DNA of 64,000 nucleotides, from positions 1,550,001 to 1,614,000 of the forward strand of contig NZ_CP032702.1 of the NCBI RefSeq assembly GCF_007833795.1, read 5' to 3'. Under the pieces are notes generated by a model. The model ran no database searches. It worked only from the letters and a program-made list of their open reading frames with translations, and was not told the origin of the DNA. This DNA comes from Candidatus Pantoea soli (GTDB lineage Bacteria; Pseudomonadota; Gammaproteobacteria; Enterobacterales; Enterobacteriaceae). Shown here in pieces: positions 45,494-60,990 of this stretch. Each line of letters starts with the position of its first letter. The first letter of the stretch is position 1. A program made the translations under genes and the position numbers.

Positions 45494-47173
45494 ATGTTCA
45501 GTCGTATTCGAGTGGTATCCGGTTTGCTGTGTGTACTGGCGCTGTTTGCTTTGCTGCAGCTGTTTTCCGGAGGAATGTTTTTTACAACGGTGAAAGCCGA
45601 TAAAGATAATTTCGCTTATAACCAGCGCCTGAGCACGCTGCAGCGCGCGATGGGCACGTCCTGGGTTTCACTGGTGCAGGCGCGTAACACGCTGAACCGT
45701 GCCGGTATCCGCTACCTGCTGGACAGTCAGCAGTCCGGCTCCGGCGCCTCGGTAAAAGACCTGGTGGCACTGGCCAACGAAGAGTTAAAAGTTGCCGATC
45801 AGGGTTTTGACGAATTCAATGCCAGCCTGTCTGAAGCGGGCAAAAGTGCGGATAACGTACTGGCGCTGCAGGCCAACTATAAAGCCTATCGCGGTGCGCT
45901 GGCAGAGCTGATTGAGTTTCTCGGCAGCGGGAATTTCAAAGGCTTTGTTGACCAGCCAACGCAGGGTTTCCAGGACAAATTTGAAAAAGATTACAACGCC
46001 TGGCTGGCCTATAACCTGGTGCTGGCTAAGCAGGGCGTCGATGCCAACGAAAGCGCCTATCAGCGCTCTATCCTGCTGGTACTGGGCACGCTGCTGGTGA
46101 CGCTGCTGGTGATTGCGCTGGTGTGGAGTGGAATGCGCACGGCGCTGATCCGTCCGCTGAAGCAGAGCATTGAACATATCCGTCATATCGCCCGCGGCGA
46201 TCTCACCCAGCCGGTGGACGTCAGCGTGCGCAATGAAATGGGCGATCTGCTGAGTTCACTGCAGCACATGCAGCAGGAGCTGGCGCGCACCGTCCGCACC
46301 GTCCGCGATGGCTCTGAAGCGATCTACACCGGTGCCAGCGAAATCGCGATGGGCAACAACGATCTTTCTTCCCGTACGGAGCAGCAGGCGGCCTCGCTGG
46401 AGCAAACCGCGGCCAGCATGGAGCAGCTCACCGCCACGGTGAAACAGAACGCCGAGAACGCGCGTCAGGCGTCCAAACTGGCGCTTACCGCCTCCGAGAC
46501 CGCGCAGCAGGGCGGCAAAGTGGTGGATGGCGTGGTCACCACCATGAAAGACATTGCCGGCAGTTCGAAAAAGATCGCAGACATCACCAGCGTGATTGAC
46601 GGTATCGCCTTCCAGACCAACATCCTGGCGCTGAACGCCGCGGTGGAAGCGGCGCGTGCCGGCGAGCAGGGGCGCGGCTTTGCCGTGGTAGCCGGTGAAG
46701 TGCGCAGCCTGGCGCAGCGCAGCGCGCAGGCGGCAAAAGAGATTAAGGGGTTGATTGAAGACTCGGTTAACCGCGTGAACACCGGTTCCGTGCTGGTGGA
46801 GAGCGCCGGCGAAACCATGAGCGAAATTGTCAGTGCGGTCACCCGCGTAACCGACATCATGGGCGAAATCGCGTCTGCGTCAGACGAGCAGAGCCGCGGG
46901 ATTGACCAGGTTGGACTGGCGGTTAACGAGATGGATCGCGTGACGCAGCAGAACGCCGCGCTGGTGGAAGAGTCTGCTACCGCTGCTGCTGCGCTGGAAG
47001 ATCAGGCCAGCCGACTGAAACAGTCAGTCGCAGTGTTCAATATTGGTAAAGAATTTGTCGCCCAGGCCGTTAACGTAACTACAGCGCCAAAAATTGCGCG
47101 TCAGAGTGCGGCACCTGCACTGGCATCCGCCACAGGCGCACGCGGCGCTGACGATAACTGGGAAACCTTTTAA
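45494..47173 (+). CDS. tsr: Serine chemoreceptor Tsr
   Basis: 559 residues from ATG 45494 (an in-frame GTG at 45488 overlaps the GAGG ribosome site). The sensor has the Tsr serine pocket: [18 protein letters not shown], and in helix 4 the [12 protein letters not shown] motif. HAMP and signalling domains as in receptors 1 and 2, though the DNA is more diverged and the tail has its own linker. Ends DDNWETF. It detects serine and related signals and controls CheA. Confidence 0.94.
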   Translation: MFSRIRVVSGLLCVLALFALLQLFSGGMFFTTVKADKDNFAYNQRLSTLQRAMGTSWVSLVQARNTLNRAGIRYLLDSQQSGSGASVKDLVALANEELKVADQGFDEFNASLSEAGKSADNVLALQANYKAYRGALAELIEFLGSGNFKGFVDQPTQGFQDKFEKDYNAWLAYNLVLAKQGVDANESAYQRSILLVLGTLLVTLLVIALVWSGMRTALIRPLKQSIEHIRHIARGDLTQPVDVSVRNEMGDLLSSLQHMQQELARTVRTVRDGSEAIYTGASEIAMGNNDLSSRTEQQAASLEQTAASMEQLTATVKQNAENARQASKLALTASETAQQGGKVVDGVVTTMKDIAGSSKKIADITSVIDGIAFQTNILALNAAVEAARAGEQGRGFAVVAGEVRSLAQRSAQAAKEIKGLIEDSVNRVNTGSVLVESAGETMSEIVSAVTRVTDIMGEIASASDEQSRGIDQVGLAVNEMDRVTQQNAALVEESATAAAALEDQASRLKQSVAVFNIGKEFVAQAVNVTTAPKIARQSAAPALASATGARGADDNWETF

Positions 47174-47277
47174 CCCTTGTGGCCGCTGCAAGGCGGCCCG
47201 TGTGAATGGTGTGCACTGGCAGCACAGTAGCAACCGCAGTATCACAATTTAATCAGTCTGTTGCCGGGTAACCCGAA

Positions 47278-48153
47278 ATGAAGAAATCGACGTTATTGGA
47301 TCAAAACGAAGCGACAACGCTGCTCTCACAAATGGTGCAGCGTCTGCCGCTCTCGGATGCACATTTTCGTCGTATCAGCCAGCTGATCTATCAGCGCGCA
47401 GGAATTGTGCTGGCCGATCACAAGCGTGAGATGGTGTACAACCGCTTAGTACGCCGGCTGCGCACGCTGAATATTGATGATTTTGGTCGCTATCTGGCGC
47501 TGCTGGAACAGGATCCCAACAGCGCTGAGTGGCAGGCGTTTGTTAACGCCCTGACCACCAACCTGACCGCCTTTTTCCGTGAGGCGCACCATTTTCCGAT
47601 TCTGGCTGAGCATGCGCGCAAGCGCAGTGGCAACTTCAGCGTCTGGAGCACGGCAGCCTCCACCGGAGAAGAGCCTTACTCCATCGCCATGACGCTGGCC
47701 GAAACGCTGGGAACCGGGCCGGGTAAGTTTACGGTCCACGCCAGCGATATCGATACGCAGGTGCTGGAAAAGGCCGTGGCGGGCGTTTATCGCCAGGAGG
47801 AGCTGCGCACGCTGTCGCAATCGCAGCTGCAGCGCTTCTTCCTGCGCGGCACCGGACCGCACGCCGGCATGGTGCGGGTGCGGTCGGAACTGGCCAGCAT
47901 GGTGAGTTATGCGCAGCTGAACTTACTGGCAAACGACTGGGCGTTGCCGGGCCCGTTCGACGCAATTTTTTGTCGCAACGTGATGATCTATTTCGATAAA
48001 GAGACGCAGGAAAAAATTCTGCGCCGTTTTGTCCCCCTGCTGAAGCCCGGCGGTCTGCTGTTTGCCGGACATTCAGAGAACTTTAGTCAGATCAGTAAAG
48101 AGTTCTGGTTACGTGGACAGACAGTCTATGGACTGACCAAGGAAAGACGATGA
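47278..48153 (+). CDS. cheR: Chemotaxis methyltransferase CheR
   Basis: 291 residues. Methylates receptor glutamates. N-terminal helical domain (~15-90), then the SAM domain: [36 protein letters not shown] and [22 protein letters not shown]. It contains the beta-subdomain that binds the NWETF tail of receptors. Overlaps cheB by ATGA. Confidence 0.97.
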   Translation: MKKSTLLDQNEATTLLSQMVQRLPLSDAHFRRISQLIYQRAGIVLADHKREMVYNRLVRRLRTLNIDDFGRYLALLEQDPNSAEWQAFVNALTTNLTAFFREAHHFPILAEHARKRSGNFSVWSTAASTGEEPYSIAMTLAETLGTGPGKFTVHASDIDTQVLEKAVAGVYRQEELRTLSQSQLQRFFLRGTGPHAGMVRVRSELASMVSYAQLNLLANDWALPGPFDAIFCRNVMIYFDKETQEKILRRFVPLLKPGGLLFAGHSENFSQISKEFWLRGQTVYGLTKERR

Positions 48154-49199
48154 GCAAAATCACCGTGATGTGCGTGGATGACTCCGCGCTGATGCGTCAG
48201 TTGATGACGGAGATCATCAACAGCCATCCCGATATGGAGATGGTCGCGACGGCGCCGGACCCGCTGGTGGCGCGGGATTTGATCAAACAGTATGACCCGC
48301 AGGTGCTGACGCTGGACGTTGAGATGCCACGTATGGACGGTCTCGACTTTCTGGAAAGGCTGATGCGTCTGCGTCCGATGCCGGTGGTGATGGTGTCGTC
48401 GCTGACCGGAAAAGGTTCTGAAGTGACGCTGCGTGCGCTGGAGCTGGGGGCGGTGGATTTTGTCACCAAACCGCAGCTGGGCATTCGTGAAGGCATGCTG
48501 GCCTACAGCCAGATGATTGCGGACAAAATCCGCGCGGCGGCACGCGCCAGGCTGCACGTGCGCGCCGCAATGCCTGCGCCCGCCATGCTGAAAGCCGGCC
48601 CGCTGCTGAGTAGTGAGAAGCTGATTGCCATCGGCTCCTCCACCGGCGGCACCGAAGCGATTCGCCACGTGCTGCAGCCGCTGCCGGCCACCAGCCCGGC
48701 GCTGCTGATTACGCAACATATGCCGCCCGGCTTCACCCGCTCTTTTGCGGAGCGTCTGAACAAGCTGTGTCAGATCACCGTAAAAGAAGCGGAAGACGGC
48801 GAGCGTATTCTGCCCGGGCACGCCTATATCGCACCCGGTGCCATGCACATGGAGCTGGGGCGCAGCGGGGCGAACTATGTCGTAAAACTGAATGATGGCC
48901 CGCCGGTGAACCGGCACAAACCCTCTGTGGATGTGCTGTTCCGCTCGGTTGCCGTTAATGCAGGACGAAATGCAGTGGGGGTCATCCTGACCGGTATGGG
49001 TAACGACGGGGCTGCGGGGATGCTGGAAATGCATCGCGCCGGCGCCTGGACCATTGCCCAGGATGAAGCCAGCTGCGTGGTATTTGGCATGCCGCGCGAA
49101 GCGATAGCGATGGGCGGAGCCAGTGAGGTGGTGGATTTAAGCCACATCAGCCAGCACATGCTGGCAAAAATTAGCGCCGGACAGGCATTGCGAATTTAA
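48150..49199 (+). CDS. cheB: Chemotaxis methylesterase/deamidase CheB
   Basis: 349 residues. Receiver domain with Asp56 ([13 protein letters not shown]), linker, and esterase domain with Ser in [15 protein letters not shown], His in [11 protein letters not shown] and Asp in [11 protein letters not shown] as the triad. Removes methyl groups from receptors after phosphorylation by CheA. cheY follows after 39 bp. Confidence 0.97.
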   Translation: MSKITVMCVDDSALMRQLMTEIINSHPDMEMVATAPDPLVARDLIKQYDPQVLTLDVEMPRMDGLDFLERLMRLRPMPVVMVSSLTGKGSEVTLRALELGAVDFVTKPQLGIREGMLAYSQMIADKIRAAARARLHVRAAMPAPAMLKAGPLLSSEKLIAIGSSTGGTEAIRHVLQPLPATSPALLITQHMPPGFTRSFAERLNKLCQITVKEAEDGERILPGHAYIAPGAMHMELGRSGANYVVKLNDGPPVNRHKPSVDVLFRSVAVNAGRNAVGVILTGMGNDGAAGMLEMHRAGAWTIAQDEASCVVFGMPREAIAMGGASEVVDLSHISQHMLAKISAGQALRI

Positions 49200-49238
49200 C
49201 GAGCCGGTCCTGCCGGACAAGACAACACAGGAGTAGAT

Positions 49239-49628
49239 ATGGCTGATAAAAACATGCGCTTTTTGGTAGTGGACGACTTCAACACGATGCGTCGTATCGT
49301 CCGCAACCTGCTCAAAGAACTGGGCTTCAACAACGTTGAAGAAGCGGAAGATGGCGTAGACGCACTGACCAAACTGCGTGCCGGCGGCTTTGACTTTGTG
49401 ATCTCCGACTGGAACATGCCAAACATGGATGGTCTGGAACTGCTGCAGACCATTCGTGCTGACGCCACGCTGGGCAAATTGCCGGTGCTGATGGTGACGG
49501 CAGAAGCCAAGAAAGAGAACATCATTGCGGCTGCGCAGGCCGGCGCCAGCGGTTACGTGGTAAAACCTTTTACCGCCGCTACCCTGGAAGAGAAGTTAGG
49601 TAAAATCTTCGAAAAACTGGGTATGTAA
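49239..49628 (+). CDS. cheY: Chemotaxis response regulator CheY
   Basis: 129 residues, almost the same as E. coli CheY. Asp12, Asp13, Asp57 ([12 protein letters not shown]), Thr in [10 protein letters not shown], Tyr in GYVVKPF and the adjacent Lys109 form the active site and switch. Phospho-CheY binds FliM to reverse the motor. Confidence 0.98.
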   Translation: MADKNMRFLVVDDFNTMRRIVRNLLKELGFNNVEEAEDGVDALTKLRAGGFDFVISDWNMPNMDGLELLQTIRADATLGKLPVLMVTAEAKKENIIAAAQAGASGYVVKPFTAATLEEKLGKIFEKLGM

Positions 49629-49637
49629 GGAGATGTG

Positions 49638-50279
49638 ATGAGCGACCTTCCGAAATCAACTGAAGAAATCTCGGCACACGAAATTATTTCCCGCATTGGT
49701 TCTCTGACGCGTATGCTGCGTGACAGCCTGCGCGAACTGGGACTGGATCAGGCCATTGCCGAAGCGGCGGAGGCCATTCCGGATGCCCGCGATCGTCTGG
49801 ATTACGTGGTACAGATGACGGCCCAGGCAGCGGAACGTGCGCTGAACTGCGTCGAAGCTGCCCAGCCACACCAGGACAAAATGGAAGCCAGCGCGAACCA
49901 GCTGAAAGGCCGCTGGGACGCATGGTTTGAAAATCCGATTGAGCTGGCGGATGCGCGCGAGTTGGTTTCGGATACGCGCGAGTTCCTGTCCGATGTGCCG
50001 TCGCATACGGCGTACACCAACAAGCAGCTGCTTGAAATCATGATGGCGCAGGATTTCCAGGACCTCACCGGTCAGGTGATCAAACGCATGATGGATGTGA
50101 TCCAGGAGATCGAGCGTCAGCTGCTGATGGTACTGCTGGAAAACATGCCGGAAGCGAATGCGGCCGCGCGGAAAGATGGCAACAGCCTGCTGAACGGACC
50201 GCAGATCCATGCTAACGCACCGGGCGTGGTCTCCAGCCAGGACCAGGTGGACGACCTGCTGGACAGCCTCGGCTTTTAA
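49638..50279 (+). CDS. cheZ: CheY-P phosphatase CheZ
   Basis: 213 residues. Long helical hairpin dimer with the catalytic Gln in [20 protein letters not shown] and the CheY-binding C-terminal helix [12 protein letters not shown]. Start at ATG 49638 (AAGGAG 6 bases upstream overlaps the cheY stop); a GTG at 49635 is also in frame. Last gene of the operon, before a terminator. Confidence 0.97.
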   Translation: MSDLPKSTEEISAHEIISRIGSLTRMLRDSLRELGLDQAIAEAAEAIPDARDRLDYVVQMTAQAAERALNCVEAAQPHQDKMEASANQLKGRWDAWFENPIELADARELVSDTREFLSDVPSHTAYTNKQLLEIMMAQDFQDLTGQVIKRMMDVIQEIERQLLMVLLENMPEANAAARKDGNSLLNGPQIHANAPGVVSSQDQVDDLLDSLGF

Positions 50280-50340
50280 CCGGGCAGGCGCGCGTCGCCT
50301 GTCTGGCCGGTCTGCCGGCCGGTTTGACCGCACATACACA

Positions 50341-50367
50341 AGGCTGCCCATCGGGCAGCCTTTTTTT
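50341..50367 (+). terminator. Terminator of the che operon
   Basis: AGGCTGCCC / GGGCAGCCT, loop ATC, then T7. Confidence 0.92.
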
Positions 50368-50522
50368 GATCATCGCGTCAGGCGGTGTGCCGCGCGCCTG
50401 CGTGCGCAAAAATGGCCGTCAGAGCAAGACATGTCCTACAGAGCCGCGCGGATGTGTTAAGGTAATTTAGTGCAGTTTTGTGAGCTACCTCTAATTCTGA
50501 ACTAACCAACCTGAATGCTGTT

Positions 50523-51959
50523 ATGTCGCCACTGTTACTGATTCGATCCACCTTACCGCTGCTGTTTGCCGTGCCTGTTGTGTTTAGCGCCATGCCGGTG
50601 CGGGCTTATACCGACACGCCGCACATTTCCGAGACGCCCTTTGCTGACGCTGCCCGTTTTCGCAAAATGGCGGACAATCTGCCCGCGCTGGGGTACCAGG
50701 ATGACAGCGCCGCCTTCAGTAAAAAGCTGGCGACCATCGCCAAAAGCATCGGCGAGGCCAGCCAGAACAGCAGTGATGAGACCTCGCTGGGGCAGCAGGC
50801 GGGTATCTGGGCGTTTAACCACTTTCGCGATGAGGTAGCCAACCGGGTCGTCGATGAGGGGCAGTCGCTGCTGTCGCCTTATGGCCAGGCGCAGATTGAC
50901 TTCAACGTGGACATGGACGGCAACTTCACCGGCAGCGGTGCATCGCTGCTGACGCCGTGGGTCGATCGCTATCAGTATCTGACTTTCAGCCAGGTGGGCC
51001 TGCATCAGACGGAAGACGGGCTGATTGGCAACGCCGGGCTTGGCCAGCGCTGGGTCGCCGGCAACTGGCTGCTGGGCTATAACGGCTTTGTCGATCGCAT
51101 GTTCAGCAGCGGCCTGCAGCGCGCGTCGCTCGGCACCGAAGCCTGGACCGACTATCTGCGCTTTTCTGCCAATTACTACACGCCGCTCTCCGGCTGGCAT
51201 AACCGCAACCCTTTCCAGCAGCAGCGCCTTGCCCGCGGCTATGATTTCACCACGCAGGGGTATTTGCCGTTTTATCGTCAGCTGGGCGTCTCGGTCAGCT
51301 GGCAGCAATATCTCGGCAACAATGTCGACCTGTTTAATTCCGGCAACCGTTATCACAACCCCTCGGCGCTGACGCTGGGGCTTTCCTATACGCCGGTGCC
51401 GCTGGTCACCGTTTCCGCCAGTCATAAAACCAGCAGCGAAGGGGAGAGTCAGGATCAGCTCGGCTTACGGCTGAATTACCGTTTTGGCGTTGCGCTGAGC
51501 CAGCAGCTGAGCCCGGATAATGTTGCCGCCACCCGCTCACTGCGCGGCAGTCGCTACGATACCGTGACGCGCAGCAGTACGCCGGTGCTGGAGTTCCGCC
51601 AGCGCAAAACCTTGTCGGTTTTTCTCGCCACGCCGCCCTGGCAGCTGAACCCGGGTGAGAGCCTGCCACTGAAGCTGCAAATCCGCAGCGCCAACCCTAT
51701 CAGTAAAGTCAGCTGGCAGGGCGACACCCAGGCGCTGAGCCTGACGCCAGGGGCAAACCCGGACGATCCGCAGGGCTGGAGCATCATTATGCCGGCCTGG
51801 GACAGCTCACCCGGCGCCAGCAACCGTTACCGCCTGTCGGTGACGCTGGAAGACAGCAAGCAGAACCGCGTGACGTCGAACTGGATTACCCTGCAGCTGC
51901 AGGCGCCGGTGGCGCTCGATCAGGGCAGTACAGACCGGTTTGACGTGATGGCACCCTGA
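50523..51959 (+). CDS. ychO: YchO-like short inverse autotransporter (intimin/invasin family)
   Basis: 478 residues. Signal peptide ~1-28 (LPLLFAVPVVFSAMPVRA|YT). Then the inverse-autotransporter beta-domain: a helix-forming periplasmic lead (FNHFRDEVANRVVDEGQSLLSPYGQAQIDFNVD), the barrel with NAGLGQRWV, LLGYNGFVDRMF, and HNRNPFQQQRLARGYDFTTQGYLPFYRQLGVSVSW, ending in a linker. One Ig-like passenger domain at ~370-478 (NPGESLPLKLQIRSANPISKVSW). Outer-membrane protein; short members are thought to display a single domain; role in adhesion or biofilm is unproven. Confidence 0.85.
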   Translation: MSPLLLIRSTLPLLFAVPVVFSAMPVRAYTDTPHISETPFADAARFRKMADNLPALGYQDDSAAFSKKLATIAKSIGEASQNSSDETSLGQQAGIWAFNHFRDEVANRVVDEGQSLLSPYGQAQIDFNVDMDGNFTGSGASLLTPWVDRYQYLTFSQVGLHQTEDGLIGNAGLGQRWVAGNWLLGYNGFVDRMFSSGLQRASLGTEAWTDYLRFSANYYTPLSGWHNRNPFQQQRLARGYDFTTQGYLPFYRQLGVSVSWQQYLGNNVDLFNSGNRYHNPSALTLGLSYTPVPLVTVSASHKTSSEGESQDQLGLRLNYRFGVALSQQLSPDNVAATRSLRGSRYDTVTRSSTPVLEFRQRKTLSVFLATPPWQLNPGESLPLKLQIRSANPISKVSWQGDTQALSLTPGANPDDPQGWSIIMPAWDSSPGASNRYRLSVTLEDSKQNRVTSNWITLQLQAPVALDQGSTDRFDVMAP

Positions 51960-51983
51960 GCCTCCGCCCGATCTGCGCAGCGG

Positions 51984-52011
51984 CAAAAGAAAAGGGCAGC
52001 CTGCGCTGCCC
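51984..52011 (-). terminator. Terminator of the porin gene
   Basis: GGGCAGC / GCTGCCC (51994-52000 with 52005-52011), loop CTGC; read on the minus strand it is followed by TTTTCTTTT. Confidence 0.8.
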
Positions 52012-52065
52012 TATGATTAGCCGTCTCAGCCGACACTGCCGGACGGCAATGAGGGTAGTGTGGGA

Positions 52066-53154
52066 TCAGAACTGATACACCAGGCCAACAGCGGTGATGT
52101 CGTCGGTTTTCAGGCCAAGGGCATTATCCTCTTTGAGCAGGTTAATGCGGTATTCGCTGTACACCGACATATTTTTGTTGAAGTAGTAAGTCGCGCCCAC
52201 CGAGGCATATTTAAACAGCCAGGCATCGCCTACGTTTTCCAGATCCTTGCCTTTGGACGAGACATAGCCCAGCGACGGACGGAACCCGTTCAGGAACTGA
52301 TACTGCGCAACCGCTTCAAAGTTCACCGCTTTATTGGCAAACCCGGTATTGCCAACCGGCGTTGCGTTGTGTGATTCGCCATAAATAGTGGCGAGATACA
52401 GCTGGTTGGCGTCATATTTCACACCGGTTTCCCAGTGTTCCGCTTTTTCACCGCGGCCAAAGGCGGCGCGATTCTGCGCGGTTACGCGATCCAGGCTGGC
52501 ATAGGCTGCGCTCAGGCTCAGGCCAAAATCGGTGTCATAGGCGGTGGAGAGGGCAAAACCGTCACCGTTTGAACGACGCACGGCAAGGTTAGAGGCAGTC
52601 GCGCTGTCAGAACGCTCGTTTTTGCCTTCATACTGTGCAGCGACGCTCCAGCCTTTCACCAGACCAAAGAAATCTTTATTACGCCAGGTCAGCACGCCGG
52701 TCGAGCGACCCGACAGGAACGCATCCACATAACCGGAATCACCGCCGAAGAACGGCAGCATATCGGTGTAGCCCAGCACGTCATAGATCAGCCCGTAGTT
52801 ACGGCCATAATCCACCGATCCAAACTGACCGAATTTCAGGCCGGCATAGCCGAGGCGGGTTTTATTTCCGGCCTGAGCGTCTGCGCCTTCCGAGTTACGC
52901 AGGCTGAACTGAGATTGCCAGAAACCATAACCGGTCAGCTGGTCGTTAATTTTGGTTTCGCCTTTGAAACCCAGACGCGTATAAGACGAGGTATCACCGT
53001 CGTTGCTGCTGTCGTTGGAAAACAGGTGTGACACGTTGATTTTGCCAACCAGATCCAGCTTATTGCCATCTTTATTGTAGATTTCGGCGGCCTGAGCCGT
53101 TGAAAGTCCCAGCAGTAAAGGCATCACTGCTGCCAGTAACGAGCGCTTCATCAT
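52066..53154 (-). CDS. OmpC/OmpF-type general porin
   Basis: 362 residues. Signal peptide 1-22 (MMKRSLLAAVMPLLLGLSTAQA|AEIYNKDG), then a 16-strand trimeric porin barrel ending in the assembly Phe (AVGLVYQF). Loop 3 carries MLPFFGGDS, the constriction motif. EIYNKDGNKLDLVGK and FNKNMSVYSEYRINLL are typical. ATG may be at 53154 or 53151. The long AT-rich upstream region suggests complex control such as OmpR, but I found no certain site. Confidence 0.95.
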   Translation of the reverse strand: MMKRSLLAAVMPLLLGLSTAQAAEIYNKDGNKLDLVGKINVSHLFSNDSSNDGDTSSYTRLGFKGETKINDQLTGYGFWQSQFSLRNSEGADAQAGNKTRLGYAGLKFGQFGSVDYGRNYGLIYDVLGYTDMLPFFGGDSGYVDAFLSGRSTGVLTWRNKDFFGLVKGWSVAAQYEGKNERSDSATASNLAVRRSNGDGFALSTAYDTDFGLSLSAAYASLDRVTAQNRAAFGRGEKAEHWETGVKYDANQLYLATIYGESHNATPVGNTGFANKAVNFEAVAQYQFLNGFRPSLGYVSSKGKDLENVGDAWLFKYASVGATYYFNKNMSVYSEYRINLLKEDNALGLKTDDITAVGLVYQF

Positions 53155-53678
53155 TGATTATTTTACCCTGTCATTTTTTTAATTTATTTCCCCGGCAGGC
53201 GGGGTGAAAAGAAAATGACACAAAAGGGTAATAATCTATAGTGCAATAGTTGTAACCAGATATTTCCTGTTGATATTTTGTGCTTTTTTTAAGCTGGTAA
53301 TTCAAATTTACCGCAGCGTAATCAGTATTTATTATTATCAAATGGTTATTTTATAAACAGATTAAAATATATAATTTATTGTTTTTATTGAATTTTTGTT
53401 TATTTTGCTCCTGATGTTTATTCAGTTTCCTTTTTGTCGCGTTATTGCATAAGGCTATGCAATAAAGTTCCATGTGATTATATTTTAAGTGCGCTAATAA
53501 TTAGCAGGTTAACAAACTAATCCGCCCGCTCTGTCAGATTATTTCCGTGGCGATAATAACCTTCGTCATTTTCAGCATGATGAAGGTAAATCATGGCAGG
53601 GTTAAAAAAGTCGGGTGTTAATTCAGTGTTAACGCATAACGGCACAATACAATCTTCAGTACCGCGCGAAGAGGCCGG

Positions 53679-53703
53679 GCTGTGCACTGGCACAGTGCAC
53701 AGC
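53679..53703. promoter_or_regulatory. NtrC-type enhancer palindrome
   Basis: Perfect 11-bp arms GCTGTGCACTG / CAGTGCACAGC with a GCA centre, containing TGCACT-N5-AGTGCA, close to the NtrC consensus TGCACC-N5-GGTGCA. Located ~260 bp before the sigma-54 start site. Confidence 0.7.
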
Positions 53704-53832
53704 GCCCTGTCACAGCGTACTCTGCGCGTCATTTTGGCAAAATATGTGTTGTGCGATCACAAAAGCAACATTTCGTTTCGCCACTGCATAATTCTGCGTA
53801 ATTAATCTCTGCCATCGGCCTGCATCAGACAT

Positions 53833-53864
53833 TTATTCACTTTTTATGCATTTAAAGTGAATAA
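53833..53864. promoter_or_regulatory. 11-bp inverted repeat, candidate ArgR region
   Basis: TTATTCACTTT / AAAGTGAATAA with a 10-bp spacer. TGAAT/ATTCA-like cores in the arms recall ArgR boxes, and ArgR is known to act at the E. coli ast promoter. It lies between the NtrC site and the promoter. Confidence 0.4.
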
Positions 53865-53877
53865 TAACAAGTTGTAA

Positions 53878-59064
<5,187 letters not shown>

Positions 59065-59105
59065 TGTCGGGGCGGCGGGGCCGCCCCGGACAGAGAGGAG
59101 CAGAC

Positions 59106-60113
59106 ATGCAGGATTTTTTACAGCAGACGCTGTCAGGCCAGCCGCCGGCGCAGCGTCAGGGCAGTAACGCCCATCTCAGCTGGCAGTGGCATGATGAGGG
59201 TATTCTGTCGCTGACGCCGGTTCAGCCGGCGCAGCAGGCGCTGGTGTTGTCGGCCGGTATCCACGGCAACGAAACGGCGCCGGTTGAAATGCTTAACCTG
59301 TTGCTGTCGCCGCTGTTGCGCGGAGAAAAGCCGCTGGCGGTGCGGCTGCTGGTTATCCTGGGTAATCCGGCGGCGCTGCGCAGCGGCAAACGCTATCAGC
59401 AGTATGATATCAACCGTCTGTTTGGCGGACGCTGGCAGCAGGTGGCCGATGTGCCGGAAGCGCAGCGGGCGCTGCGGCTGGAACAGGCGCTGGAGAACTT
59501 CTGGCGCGCGTGCCGCGAGCGCGAAATCCGCTGGCACCTTGATTTACATACCGCGATTCGCGGTTCGTACCATACGCGCTTCGGCGTTCTGCCGCTGAAT
59601 ACCCGGCCGTGGCCAGCGGCCTTTCTGCACTGGCTGGCGGCGGCAAAGCTGGAGGCGCTGGTGTTTCACCGGGCGCCGGGCGGGACGTTTACCCACTACA
59701 GCTGTGAACACCATGATGCCGCGAGCTGCACGCTGGAGCTGGGCAAAGCGCTGCCGTTTGGCCGCAACGATCTCAGTCAGTTTCACGGCGCGCAGCAGGC
59801 GCTGGCCGCATTACTCTATGGTGAAACGCTGTCCGCGGTGCAGGCGCGGCCGCGCCACTATCACGTGACGCAGCAAATCACCCGGCACGGCGAAGAGTTT
59901 GTGCTGCACATGGGGCCGGAAACCCTGAACTTTACGGCGTTCCCGCAGGGCACGCTGCTGGCGGAAGAGGGGGAAACCCGCTATTACGTGCAGCAGGCAC
60001 GCGAGTACGTGCTTTTCCCGAATCCGCAGGTAGCGCCTGGTTTGCGTGCCGGCCTGATGCTGGTGGAGGAGACGGCGCAGCAGGGTTCACGGGTTGCGTC
60101 ACCAGCAGAGTGA
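59106..60113 (+). CDS. astE: Succinylglutamate desuccinylase AstE
   Basis: 335 residues, zinc carboxypeptidase-like; last step, giving glutamate and succinate. Metal ligands His and Glu in SAGIHGNETAPVE and His in WHLDLHTAIRG; HHDAASCTLELGKALPFG follows. AGGAG 6-11 bases before ATG 59106; the frame starts earlier at 59064 in the last codon of astB. A GGGCAACGG/CCGTTGCCC hairpin follows. Confidence 0.96.
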   Translation: MQDFLQQTLSGQPPAQRQGSNAHLSWQWHDEGILSLTPVQPAQQALVLSAGIHGNETAPVEMLNLLLSPLLRGEKPLAVRLLVILGNPAALRSGKRYQQYDINRLFGGRWQQVADVPEAQRALRLEQALENFWRACREREIRWHLDLHTAIRGSYHTRFGVLPLNTRPWPAAFLHWLAAAKLEALVFHRAPGGTFTHYSCEHHDAASCTLELGKALPFGRNDLSQFHGAQQALAALLYGETLSAVQARPRHYHVTQQITRHGEEFVLHMGPETLNFTAFPQGTLLAEEGETRYYVQQAREYVLFPNPQVAPGLRAGLMLVEETAQQGSRVASPAE

Positions 60114-60123
60114 GCCCCGCGGC

Positions 60124-60148
60124 GGGCAACGGCGCTGGTCCGTTGCCC
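60124..60148 (+). terminator. Hairpin after astE
   Basis: GGGCAACGG / CCGTTGCCC 9-bp stem, loop CGCTGGT, no U-run. Confidence 0.5.
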
Positions 60149-60415
60149 CGGCCTCAGTCGCACACTTTTTCCTTCCGCAATGGCAGCAAAATCATTACAC
60201 TCCTCCGTAATACCTGCATTATTCCCTTGATTGTCATACTCTTTTGCAATTCCTCACGCATTTCTTCGCAATCTCTTCATGATTGCCCGATTTTTGTCTT
60301 CTATGCTTTCAGGGCTTTACTCAGCCTCTGAGTAGTTGACGTTCAGCGTCGTATGCTTGTTTCCGAAGACGCGACACAGGCTGTCGTCATGAAACTGAAA
60401 AGTAAGGACAATATT
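60149..60415. other. Region between astE and spy
   Basis: Promoter region of spy. In E. coli spy is activated by CpxR and BaeR; I found no clear GTAAA-N5-GTAAA repeat. The open frame extending from 60353 is explained by the start at 60416. Confidence 0.45.
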
Positions 60416-60910
60416 ATGCGTAAACTGACTTCCCTTTTTCTGGCTACCACCATGGCACTGGGTGCCGCCAATATCGTCCACGCGGCTGCTGATAACCTGA
60501 CGCCACCCCCGGCGGGCACAGAGAAGCCGATGCACAAACCTATGCACCCGCACGGCATGGAAATGATGTTCAAAGATCTGAACCTGACCGATGCGCAGAA
60601 AACCCAAATCCGGACCATCCTGCGTGACAGCCACAAAGAGATGAAGCGTCCATCGCTGGAAGAGCGCCGCGCTAACCACAGCATTATCGCTGCTGACACT
60701 TTCGACCGTGCAAAAGCGGAAGCCCAGGCGGAGAAAATGACGGCAAATGCGAAGGAAAATGCGGTGCAGATGATGGAAACGCAGAACAAAATCTACAACG
60801 TGCTGACGCCGGAGCAGAAAAAGCAGTACAACGCTAACTTTGAGAAACGCCTGACGGAAAAGGGCCCGCAGGACGGTAAAATGCCGCCTCCGCCCGCTGA
60901 AGGCGAATAA
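60416..60910 (+). CDS. spy: Periplasmic ATP-independent chaperone Spy
   Basis: 164 residues. Signal peptide ~1-22 (MRKLTSLFLATTMALGAANI), mature protein a cradle-shaped helical dimer. Both LTxxQ signatures are present (LNLTDAQKTQI and NVLTPEQKKQY), as is the E. coli MMFKDLNLTDAQK stretch. A His-rich part (KPMHKPMHPHGME) begins the mature chain. AAGGA precedes ATG 60416. Confidence 0.95.
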   Translation: MRKLTSLFLATTMALGAANIVHAAADNLTPPPAGTEKPMHKPMHPHGMEMMFKDLNLTDAQKTQIRTILRDSHKEMKRPSLEERRANHSIIAADTFDRAKAEAQAEKMTANAKENAVQMMETQNKIYNVLTPEQKKQYNANFEKRLTEKGPQDGKMPPPPAEGE

Positions 60911-60931
60911 GTCACCCGGTTAACCGGTCAG

Positions 60932-60987
60932 AAACCGCCGACGTTGTCCATAACAGCAGGATCGCTATGGGCAGCGTCGGCGGTTTT
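60932..60987. terminator. Bidirectional long-stem hairpin between spy and cho
   Basis: AAACCGCCGACG (60932-60943) pairs perfectly with CGTCGGCGGTTT (60975-60986), with an inner CCATA/TATGG stem; T-tracts are found on both sides. Confidence 0.65.
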
Positions 60988-60990
60988 GCA

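Noticed and set aside
42590..47030. Repeated DNA as a possible mobile element or repeat array
   Set aside because: Explained by three paralogous receptor genes with conserved signalling domains.
48126..49034. 302-codon minus-strand ORF across cheB
   Set aside because: Antisense of CheB, His/Gln/Arg-rich, no start context.
53593..53805. 70-codon plus-strand ORF in the porin/ast region
   Set aside because: Contains the NtrC palindrome within it and has no protein-like composition; better seen as control DNA.
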